Source: Chloroflexota bacterium | GTDB lineage: Bacteria > Chloroflexota > Dormibacteria > Aeolococcales > Aeolococcaceae | NCBI GenBank assembly: GCA_005889515.1 | Contig: VBHE01000273.1 | Location: 12,036 to 26,533, forward strand | Length of the DNA: 14,498 nt | Reading direction: 5' to 3' | Part shown: positions 1-6,401 of the stretch, piece after piece | How positions within the stretch are numbered: the first letter of the stretch is position 1 | How the letters are laid out: each line of letters starts with the position of its first letter | Position numbers and translations under genes: made by a program | Notes under the pieces: model-generated | Seen by the model: only the letters and a program-made list of their open reading frames with translations | Databases searched by the model: none | Told to the model about the DNA's origin: nothing

Positions 1-2
1 TC

Positions 3-338
3 CGGCTCGGCCGGATCGACGGCGCGGTGCGCACCGCCCGGCTGCTGGTGCTGGCCGCCGCCCGCGCCTGGGACGAGGCGCCGGTGGCTGAGCGCGCGGC
101 GCTGCTCCCCGAGATCGGCACCGTGAAGGTGCAGGCGACCCAGCTCGCATGGCAGGCGGTCGAGGAGGCGATGCGGCTGGCCGGAGGGCCGGGGATGCTC
201 CGCGAGCTCTCCCTCGAGCGCCACTGGCGCGACGTCCGCGGTGGCCTCATCCATCCCCCGCTCGAGGACCTCCACTGGCAGTCTCTGGGGGCCGCGCTCG
301 CCGAGGGCGCCGGCGGCGACGGGAGGGCCGTCCTCTGA
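3..338 (+). CDS. Acyl-CoA dehydrogenase family protein, C-terminal fragment
   Basis: Partial gene entering from the left edge; the frame is open from base 3 and ends at TGA 336-338, so only about 111 C-terminal residues are visible. They fit the C-terminal helical bundle of acyl-CoA dehydrogenases: a helix rich in Ala and Leu (ARLLVLAAARAWDE), then the typical K-x-x-A-T-x-x-A-W-x-A-V-E-x-A-M-R-L-A-G-G-P-G-M stretch, then LERHWRDVRGGLIHPPLED, which matches the family's GG-x-G...R-x-x-RD-x-R signature. The family carries out FAD-dependent alpha,beta-dehydrogenation of acyl-CoA thioesters. The catalytic Glu and most FAD contacts lie outside the window, so the substrate cannot be judged. The rsmG reading frame begins at or overlaps this stop, suggesting co-transcription although the two functions are unrelated. 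Confidence 0.8.
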   Translation, partial: RLGRIDGAVRTARLLVLAAARAWDEAPVAERAALLPEIGTVKVQATQLAWQAVEEAMRLAGGPGMLRELSLERHWRDVRGGLIHPPLEDLHWQSLGAALAEGAGGDGRAVL

Positions 339-976
339 GCCTGGCCGTCAACGAGCGCGGGCTTCTGGAGCGCTACCTCGACGAGCTCTACGCGTGGAAC
401 ACCCGCATCAACCTCACCCGCGTCCCGCGCGAGCAGGCCTGGGATCGGCACGTGGGCGAGGCGCTGGAGCTGCTCGCCACCGTCCCCCCCGCGCCGGGGG
501 CGCGGCTGGTCGACGTCGGCTCCGGCGCCGGAATCCCGGGGCTCCCGATCGCCGTGGTGCGCCCGGACCTCGAGGTGATCCTCTGCGACTCCGACCGCGG
601 GCGGACCGAGTTCCTCGCCCATGTCGTCGACCTGATCGGGCTGCGAGGGGTCGGTGTCGCCTGGGTCCGCGCCGAGGACCTGGGCCGCACCGAGGGCGCC
701 CGCGAGGCCTTCGACGCCGCGGTCTCCCGCGCGACCGCCCCACCGCCGGCGCTCTGCGAGCTCTGCCTCCCGCTGCTCCGGGTCGGGGGCACGATGGCGG
801 CGCTGGTGAGCGACGCGCCCGCTGCGTCGGCGGCCTGCGCCCACGCCGCCACGGTCTGCGGCGGGGGGACGCCGGCGGCGCCGGCGCCCGGGGTGCTCGC
901 GGTGGTCAAGGAGCGCCCCACGCCGGAGCGCTATCCGCGGCGGCCGGGCATCCCGGCGCGCCGCCCGCTGCTCTGA
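335..976 (+). CDS. rsmG: 16S rRNA (guanine527-N7)-methyltransferase RsmG (GidB), probable CTG start
   Basis: RsmG transfers a methyl group from S-adenosylmethionine to N7 of G527 in the 530 loop of 16S rRNA; loss of the enzyme in other bacteria gives low-level streptomycin resistance. Visible hallmarks, in order: the N-terminal helix YLDELYAWNTRINLTRV; the SAM-binding motif VDVGSGAGIPGLPIAVVRPD; an acidic CDSDRGR segment at the end of the next strand; an AVSRAT motif; and the family's C-terminal ERYPRRPGIPARRPL. From the start chosen here the protein has 213 residues, normal for RsmG. No ATG, GTG or TTG lies in frame near the expected N-terminus. CTG 335 overlaps the upstream TGA (CTGA) and sits 8 nt after GGGAGG (321-326). 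The in-frame ATG at 149 would add 62 residues of Arg-rich, non-family sequence overlapping the upstream gene, so I reject it. The identification is secure; the start is inferred. Confidence 0.9.
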   Translation: MSLAVNERGLLERYLDELYAWNTRINLTRVPREQAWDRHVGEALELLATVPPAPGARLVDVGSGAGIPGLPIAVVRPDLEVILCDSDRGRTEFLAHVVDLIGLRGVGVAWVRAEDLGRTEGAREAFDAAVSRATAPPPALCELCLPLLRVGGTMAALVSDAPAASAACAHAATVCGGGTPAAPAPGVLAVVKERPTPERYPRRPGIPARRPLL

Positions 977-981
977 CCGGG

Positions 982-1284
982 TCAGCCGCCGGTGGGGGTC
1001 GCCTCGCTGATCAGCTCGGTGCGCTCGTACCAGACCACCTCGGAGGCCCCTTCCTCGGGGTGCACCGCGTAGAGGGCGACCCGGCGCTCGTCGGGGAGGA
1101 CGATGACGCAGCGGCCGTGGGACCCGACCTCCTCGAGCACTCGCACCGGGGTGCTCAGCCGCAGGCGATTGGGGTCGCGGGCGGCCTCGAGGACCTCGAA
1201 CCGGAAGTACCGGGCCCCGAGCTTCATGTTCTGCTCGACGCCGTGGAGGGTGAGGCTGCGGACGCGCTTGTCCCAGGCGGGCAT
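982..1284 (-). CDS. Hypothetical protein, 100 aa
   Basis: I do not recognise a family. The 100-residue product is small, soluble and charged, without signal peptide or membrane segment. It begins MPAWDKRVRSLTLHGVEQNM and continues with alternating hydrophobic stretches (ARYFRFEVLEA, RLSTPVRVLEEV, RCVIVLPDERRVALYAV, EVVWYERTELI) that suggest a compact beta-rich fold. I chose ATG 1284 because GAGGG lies 8 nt upstream and because the Arg-rich extension in the same frame (up to 1512) overlaps asnS and looks non-coding. A TAGGAT hexamer on the minus strand (1325-1330) could be its -10, giving a leader of roughly 34 nt. The gene converges on rsmG (5 nt between stops) and diverges from asnS. GTG 1305 is an alternative start. 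Confidence 0.6.
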   Translation of the reverse strand: MPAWDKRVRSLTLHGVEQNMKLGARYFRFEVLEAARDPNRLRLSTPVRVLEEVGSHGRCVIVLPDERRVALYAVHPEEGASEVVWYERTELISEATPTGG

Positions 1285-1324
1285 CGAGCGGACCCTCGTG
1301 AGCACCTGACCGGTGGCGCTCCCG

Positions 1325-1330
1325 ATCCTA
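1325..1330 (-). promoter_or_regulatory. Candidate -10 box TAGGAT for the 100-aa hypothetical gene
   Basis: On the minus strand the sequence reads TGTAGGATCGGGAGC, with TAGGAT 41 nt upstream of ATG 1284. The same TAGGATCG core occurs directly before the starts at 3382 and 13896. No convincing -35 is visible. The call rests only on recurrence and position. Confidence 0.35.
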
Positions 1331-1365
1331 CAAGGAGGCCCCGGCGCTGACCAGATCCGGGCGCG

Positions 1366-1371
1366 CATACT
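1366..1371 (+). promoter_or_regulatory. Candidate -10 box CATACT for asnS, leaderless arrangement
   Basis: CATACT ends 9 nt before the asnS ATG, and there is no Shine-Dalgarno-like purine run in those 9 nt (GCCCCGCCG). Initiation 7-9 nt below the hexamer would place the transcript start at or just before the A of the ATG. The AAGGAGG at 1332-1338 is too far upstream (over 40 nt) to serve this start. Confidence 0.45.
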
Positions 1372-1380
1372 GCCCCGCCG

Positions 1381-2796
<1,416 letters not shown>

Positions 2797-2830
2797 CTGA
2801 CGGACCGCGCACGCCGCTTCACCCTTCTGT

Positions 2831-2889
2831 TTCGGTCCTTCACACCCCTTTGTCGCGCGGCGCGAGGGCACCCGGCATGCTGGACCGAA
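2831..2889. repeat. 8-bp inverted repeat TTCGGTCC / GGACCGAA upstream of the 2894 gene
   Basis: TTCGGTCC at 2831-2838 is perfectly complementary to GGACCGAA at 2882-2889, separated by 43 nt. A third GGACCG copy at 2802-2807, just after the asnS stop, can pair with the same central arm. The right arm ends 4 nt before ATG 2894. It could be an operator pair or a competing RNA structure; nothing in the sequence decides between these. Confidence 0.4.
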
Positions 2890-2893
2890 CACG

Positions 2894-3340
2894 ATGGAAG
2901 ACTCTCATGTCGTCGACGTGCTCCTCGAGTGGCTCCGGGTGCGGGACCGGGGCGGCCGGCCGCTGCCGCTCGGCTACGTCGGGCTCACCGACGAGCTCGA
3001 GAACAGCGCGCTGCTGCACCGGATGCTGACCGGCAGGGCGCCGCTCGCCGAGGCGCCGCCGCGCTCCTACGGCCAGCCGTGGTACGCGCTGGTGGAGGAC
3101 GGCGTCGCGTCGAACTGCGAGCTCGTCCCGCTCAAGGACCGGCTCGGAGCCTCGCCGAAGGTGTCGATCAACCAGACCGCCTGGGAGGTGGTCGGCATCA
3201 TCGACGGAGGGTACGTGGTGCGCTACGGCCGCGGCCAGCCGCTCTACGTCGCCGAGCGGTCACCCGCGGACCCCGCGCGCTGGCGCCTGCGCCGCCAGGA
3301 CCTGTGGCTGGCAGGCGACGGGGTGACGCCGGAGCTGTGA
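2894..3340 (+). CDS. Hypothetical protein, 148 aa
   Basis: No family recognised. The 148-residue product has no signal peptide or membrane helix. It starts with an amphipathic helix (SHVVDVLLEWLRVRDR), has a Gly/Pro-rich central part (LPLGYVGLTDELENSALL, APPRSYGQPWYALVEDG) and ends with a predicted beta-rich portion (KVSINQTAWEVVGIIDGGYVVRYGRGQPLYVAERS) before a charged WRLRRQDLWLAGDG tail. Third-position GC is very high, supporting coding. The ATG has no Shine-Dalgarno sequence; a CATGCT hexamer 12 nt upstream (2876-2881) may be a -10 giving a transcript with almost no leader. A terminator-like hairpin follows the stop, and the HD-GYP gene starts 41 nt downstream, so separate promoters are likely. 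Confidence 0.7.
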   Translation: MEDSHVVDVLLEWLRVRDRGGRPLPLGYVGLTDELENSALLHRMLTGRAPLAEAPPRSYGQPWYALVEDGVASNCELVPLKDRLGASPKVSINQTAWEVVGIIDGGYVVRYGRGQPLYVAERSPADPARWRLRRQDLWLAGDGVTPEL

Positions 3341-3345
3341 CGCGC

Positions 3346-3365
3346 CGCCTCCCTGCGGGGGGGCG
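3346..3365 (+). terminator. GC-rich hairpin after the 2894 gene
   Basis: CGCCTCCC (3346-3353) can pair with GGGGGGCG (3358-3365; one T-G pair) around a short TGCG loop, 5 nt after the stop codon. No T-run follows, so it would be a non-canonical terminator at best. It lies immediately upstream of the TAGGAT box of the next gene. Confidence 0.35.
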
Positions 3366-3369
3366 AGCC

Positions 3370-3375
3370 TAGGAT
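3370..3375 (+). promoter_or_regulatory. Candidate -10 box TAGGAT, leaderless start of the HD-GYP gene
   Basis: CCTAGGATCGCGGC leads directly into GTG 3382, with exactly 6 nt between TAGGAT and the start codon, so transcription starting at the usual distance would begin at the G of GTG. No ribosome binding site is present. The near-identical CCTAGGATCG stands before the gene at 13896. Confidence 0.5.
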
Positions 3376-3381
3376 CGCGGC

Positions 3382-4905
3382 GTGGACAGCGGAATGGCCA
3401 GGATGGCCGCGGCCGCCCGCGAATCGCCGAGGACGTTCCTCCCCCGGCCGTGGCAACGCGTCCCGGCGGTCCTCGCCGCCCTGGGGATCACCCGGGAGGC
3501 GCCTCCCCCGCCGGTCGTCTACTCGCCCCCCCTCGTCGGCTACGTCGCCGGGCTGGGGGCGCTGGGCCTGCTGCTCGCCGCGGCGATGGTGCGGGCGCCC
3601 GCCGACGTCGGCGGGTTCGTCTTCATGGCCATCGCGGTCCTCGCCCTGGCGAGCACGAGCGTGCGCCTGATCACCGGCGGGGGCACCATCTTCAGCGCCT
3701 CCGCGTTCGCCCAGCTGGGCCTGGCGGTCGCCTTCGGGCCCGCCGGATGCCTGGCCGGGGCGCTCGCCGAGCAGGGGGCGGTGAGCGCCCGCTACCGCAT
3801 CGGCTCCTTCCGCCTCGGCTTCAACGTCGCCTCGATCTTCCTCTCCAACCTCGCCGCCTGGGGCGTCTACACCGAGGTGATCCGGCTCCCCATCCCGGCC
3901 GCGATGAAGCTGGCCGTCGGCGGCGTCGCCGGCGGGGGGGTGCACAACCTGGTCAACAACTGCTGCGTGGCCATCGTGGTGTCGCTCGCCACCGGCAGGC
4001 CCTTCCGGCGTGTCCTGCCCGCGTCGCTGCGCATGCTGGGCTTCAGCGTCCTCTACGGGTACTCGGCCGTCGGCTTCGCGACCTTCCACGACCAGGTCGG
4101 CGCCCAGGCCTTCGCGTACGGTCTTGCCCCGATCGCCGCGTTCCAGGTGTTCCTGGTCCTCTACGCGCGCGCGTTGCGCCTGCACGAGGACGCGCGCACG
4201 AGGCACGTCGAGCGCATCGAGCACGCCGGCGCCGTCCTCCAGCGCTCGTACGACGAGACCCTCGTCGCCCTGACCAGCGCGCTGGATGCGCGCGACAGGG
4301 AGACCGAGGGGCACTCCCGCCGGGTGGTGGAGTACACCCGGCTGGTCGCCATCCGCCTCGGCGTCGGCGGGCACGAGCTCGCCATGATCAGCCAGGGGGC
4401 GCTGCTCCACGACATCGGCAAGATCGGCGTCCCCGACGCCGTCCTCCACAAGCCCGGACCGCTCACCGACGAGGAGTGGGAGATCATGCGGCGCCATCCG
4501 CAGATCGGGCTGCACATGGTGGCGGGGATCGAGCACCTCAGCGAGGCGCGGACGATCATCCTGCACCACCACGAGCGCTTCGACGGAAGGGGCTACCCGC
4601 TGGGCCTGCGCGGCAACGCGATCACCCATGGGGCCCGCATCTTCGCGGTTGCGGACACGGTGGACGCGATCACCCAGGACCGGCCGTATCGTGCCGCGCG
4701 CTCCTTCGACGAGGCACGCGAGGAGATCCTGCGCGTCCGGGGGTCGCAGTTCGACCCCGAGGTCGTCGACGCCTTCCTCGCGCTGGAGCTGGCCGAGCTG
4801 GAGGAGATCGCGAGCCACCGCGCGGGTGCGGGGCGCGACCTCCTCGAGGTTGTCGGTCCGGCGTCGCCGCGGATCCTCGCGCCGGCGGAGCGACGGGCCG
4901 CCTAG
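3382..4905 (+). CDS. Membrane-anchored HD-GYP domain cyclic-di-GMP phosphodiesterase
   Basis: The 507-residue protein has two halves. Residues about 48-270 form a hydrophobic module with several membrane segments (for example PPLVGYVAGLGALGLLLAAA, GGFVFMAIAVLALAST, GLAPIAAFQVFLVLYA), resembling MASE-type sensor domains; MASE9 is my guess only. A coiled linker (about 271-300) leads to a complete HD-GYP domain: H311 in EGHSRRVVEYTR, the HD pair H343-D344 in LLHDIGKIGVPD with K347, H372 in RRHPQIG, H396-H397 and GYP 404-406 in HHHERFDGRGYP, and D425 in ARIFAVADTVDAI. All expected metal ligands are present, so it is probably an active enzyme hydrolysing cyclic-di-GMP in response to a membrane or extracellular cue. 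GTG 3382 is chosen because it sits 6 nt below a TAGGAT box. The stop overlaps the stop of the convergent MFS gene in a shared CTAG. Confidence 0.92.
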   Translation: MDSGMARMAAAARESPRTFLPRPWQRVPAVLAALGITREAPPPPVVYSPPLVGYVAGLGALGLLLAAAMVRAPADVGGFVFMAIAVLALASTSVRLITGGGTIFSASAFAQLGLAVAFGPAGCLAGALAEQGAVSARYRIGSFRLGFNVASIFLSNLAAWGVYTEVIRLPIPAAMKLAVGGVAGGGVHNLVNNCCVAIVVSLATGRPFRRVLPASLRMLGFSVLYGYSAVGFATFHDQVGAQAFAYGLAPIAAFQVFLVLYARALRLHEDARTRHVERIEHAGAVLQRSYDETLVALTSALDARDRETEGHSRRVVEYTRLVAIRLGVGGHELAMISQGALLHDIGKIGVPDAVLHKPGPLTDEEWEIMRRHPQIGLHMVAGIEHLSEARTIILHHHERFDGRGYPLGLRGNAITHGARIFAVADTVDAITQDRPYRAARSFDEAREEILRVRGSQFDPEVVDAFLALELAELEEIASHRAGAGRDLLEVVGPASPRILAPAERRAA

Positions 4906-6113
4906 ATACGGCTGGCGCGAGCGCCCCTGCCCGCACCGGCGGCGACCACCAGGGTGGCGACGGCGACGGCGCAGGCGACGAGCAGGAGATGGTCCCAGCG
5001 CAGGCGGCCTCCCAGCGCGATGCCCATGCCGGCTCCGAGCAGCCAGCCGAGGTAGAGCGCGGAGAGGTTGAACGCGGCGACGCTGCCCAGCCGCTCGGGG
5101 GCGACCCGGCGCTGCACCTCGGTGGTCGCCCATGTCTGGTAGAGACCGGCCGCGGCGCCGTTGGCGGCGAGGGCCACGACGGCGAGCGCCACGGACGGCG
5201 TGATCGCGACCACGGCGAGGGCGCCGACCTCGACCAGCGCCCACACGGCGATGGTCGCGCGGGTGATCGACGCGGGCTGCAGCCGGGCGGAGAGGAGGGT
5301 GCCGGCGGCGGCGCCCGCCCCCACCGCGCCGTAGAGGAAGCCCACGTGGCTCGCGCCTCCGAAGCGGTCGGCGGCGCCGACCACGAGCACCGCCTGGGCC
5401 GCGGTGGCGCAGAGCCCTCCGGCGAAGCCGCCGGCGGCCACGAGCCGCAGGAACGGCTGCGCCAGCACGGTGTGCGCCGCCGAGCCGCGACGTGGCGACG
5501 GCGGGGCGGTCTGCGTCCGCGGCCGGCGCAGCGGCAGGCTGATCAGCAGTCCCGCGGCGACCAGGAAGCTGGCCGCATCGAGGAGCAGGAGGAGGCGTGG
5601 CCCGGTCAGCGCGACCACCGCCCCCGCGAGCGCCGGGGCGACGGCGAGGCTCAGCGAGAAGGTCGACCCGTACTGCGCGTTCGCCCGCGGCCGCCGCTCC
5701 GCGGGCACCAGGGCGGTGATGATCGGCATGTGGGCGGGTCTCGCCAGCGCCCCGAGGAAGCTCGACACCGCCACCAGCACGTAGATCAGCGGCAGCGACC
5801 CGGCGGTGACCGCGGCCACCAGGGCGAGGGTGGCGGTGGCCTGGACGGCGGAGGTGAGCGCGGTGAGCAGTCCCGGGTTCACCCTGTCGGCCAGGTGGCC
5901 GCCCGGCGTCGATGCGACCCGGACGAGGGTGAACAGCGCCGGCGCGACCGGGCCGGGTGAGAGCTGGTACACCGCGACGAGGAGGGCGACGGTGGTGAAC
6001 CAGTCGCCGTAGAACGAGGTCGCCACCGCTGCGATGAAGCGGCCGTAGCCCGTCCCGATCCCGCGCTCACCGCGGGCGGTGACCTTCTCCATGTATGGCG
6101 GGGATGCTGACAT
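4902..6113 (-). CDS. MFS transporter, probable exporter
   Basis: The 403-residue product has about 12 hydrophobic segments in the layout of the major facilitator superfamily. The loop GGHLADRVNPG resembles the motif A loop between helices 2 and 3, and the middle cytoplasmic linker is Pro/Arg-rich (RRPRTQTAPPSPRRG). The start (FIAAVATSFYGDWFTTVALLVAVYQLS) is like the EntS/macrolide-efflux-type branch (MFS_3), which favours export of a small molecule or peptide. The substrate is not evident. I chose ATG 6113; TTG 6116 immediately precedes it and GAGG lies about 8 nt upstream of the ATG. The upstream interval contains a 14-codon ORF with a very strong ribosome binding site plus inverted repeats, one of which could mask this gene's ribosome binding site. 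That arrangement fits regulation by translation of the leader ORF or simple co-expression with it. Confidence 0.88.
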   Translation of the reverse strand: MSASPPYMEKVTARGERGIGTGYGRFIAAVATSFYGDWFTTVALLVAVYQLSPGPVAPALFTLVRVASTPGGHLADRVNPGLLTALTSAVQATATLALVAAVTAGSLPLIYVLVAVSSFLGALARPAHMPIITALVPAERRPRANAQYGSTFSLSLAVAPALAGAVVALTGPRLLLLLDAASFLVAAGLLISLPLRRPRTQTAPPSPRRGSAAHTVLAQPFLRLVAAGGFAGGLCATAAQAVLVVGAADRFGGASHVGFLYGAVGAGAAAGTLLSARLQPASITRATIAVWALVEVGALAVVAITPSVALAVVALAANGAAAGLYQTWATTEVQRRVAPERLGSVAAFNLSALYLGWLLGAGMGIALGGRLRWDHLLLVACAVAVATLVVAAGAGRGARASRI

Positions 6114-6117
6114 CAAC

Positions 6118-6150
6118 GCCGCCTCATCGGGGGCGAGTGGCGCGGGCGGC
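6118..6150 (-). promoter_or_regulatory. Possible RNA stem masking the MFS ribosome binding site
   Basis: On the minus strand GCCGCC (6150-6145) can pair with GGCGGC (6123-6118), which overlaps the GAGG ribosome binding site of the MFS gene. The stem is 6 GC pairs with a 21-nt loop. In DNA this GC-rich such a stem can occur by chance, so it only becomes meaningful together with the strong leader ORF upstream. Confidence 0.3.
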
Positions 6151-6183
6151 TCGTACGGCGAGCATCACACCCACGCCACTCAG

Positions 6184-6207
6184 CGAGAGGGCTAGCGCCG
6201 CCTCTCG
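6184..6207 (-). repeat. Inverted repeat CGAGAGG / CCTCTCG in the MFS leader
   Basis: A perfect 7-bp inverted repeat (6184-6190 and 6201-6207) with a 10-nt loop lies between the 14-codon ORF and the MFS start. No T-run follows on either strand. A second short inverted repeat (CCCCG, GCAC loop, CGGGG on the minus strand, within 6219-6232) lies directly after the ORF stop. Confidence 0.4.
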
Positions 6208-6233
6208 GCGGGCCCGCCCCCGGTGCCGGGGTC

Positions 6234-6278
6234 TCAGCCCCAGCTGGTCGTGATCTCGGAGCCATTCCAGCTGTTCAT
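6234..6278 (-). CDS. 14-aa peptide ORF, leader or signal/precursor peptide
   Basis: ATG 6278 to TGA 6234 encodes MNSWNGSEITTSWG. It is preceded by AGGAGGTGATC (6295-6285), which can pair continuously with the 3' end of 16S rRNA and is by far the best Shine-Dalgarno sequence I saw in the window; the ATG follows 6 nt later. Twelve of the 13 codons after ATG end in G or C, matching local coding bias. The peptide is polar, has two Trp each after Ser (SWNG and SWG at the end), lacks Cys and has no leader/core cleavage motif I recognise. It lies on the same strand between an AAA/HTH regulator (ends 6402) and an MFS exporter (starts 6113). Possible roles: an attenuation leader peptide for the exporter, or a tiny exported or modified peptide. 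No RiPP-type modification enzyme is visible in the window. Whether it is translated is inferred. Confidence 0.6.
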   Translation of the reverse strand: MNSWNGSEITTSWG

Positions 6279-6309
6279 GTGACCGATCACCTCCTCTGTC
6301 GAGCGTTCC

Positions 6310-6335
6310 GTGGAGCGTCCCGTGGGGACGTCCAC
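6310..6335 (-). repeat. 11-bp hairpin upstream of the 14-aa ORF
   Basis: GTGGA (6310-6314), one bulged G, CGTCCC (6316-6321), GTG loop, GGGACG (6325-6330) and TCCAC (6331-6335) form an almost perfect stem. On the minus strand it lies about 67 nt after the regulator stop and ends 14 nt before the AGGAGG of the 14-aa ORF. It could end the regulator transcript, stabilise a 5' leader, or be an operator; there is no T-run. Confidence 0.5.
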
Positions 6336-6375
6336 ATGGTCTCGTGGAGGCGGTATCACGGTCAGTCCCAGAGAC

Positions 6376-6392
6376 GTCTCACGTCTTGAGAC
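6376..6392 (-). terminator. Short hairpin after the AAA/HTH regulator gene
   Basis: GTCTCA (6376-6381), CGTCT loop and TGAGAC (6387-6392) form a perfect 6-bp stem starting about 10 nt after the regulator stop. A third arm, GAGAC 6371-6375, makes the palindrome GAGACGTCTC and can compete for the same partner. No T-run is visible, so termination is only a guess. Confidence 0.3.
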
Positions 6393-6401
6393 CGGTGCCG
6401 G

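Noticed and set aside
149..334. N-terminal extension of rsmG from ATG 149
   Set aside because: It would add about 62 Arg/Pro/Gly-rich residues unlike any RsmG and overlap the acyl-CoA dehydrogenase gene by 190 nt.
1332..1338. AAGGAGG as a ribosome binding site on the plus strand
   Set aside because: No start codon follows at a suitable distance; asnS begins over 40 nt away.
3244..5244. Minus-strand frame of 666 codons across the HD-GYP gene and the end of the MFS gene
   Set aside because: It overlaps two well-supported genes, has biased Arg/Gly/Asp content and shows no domain.
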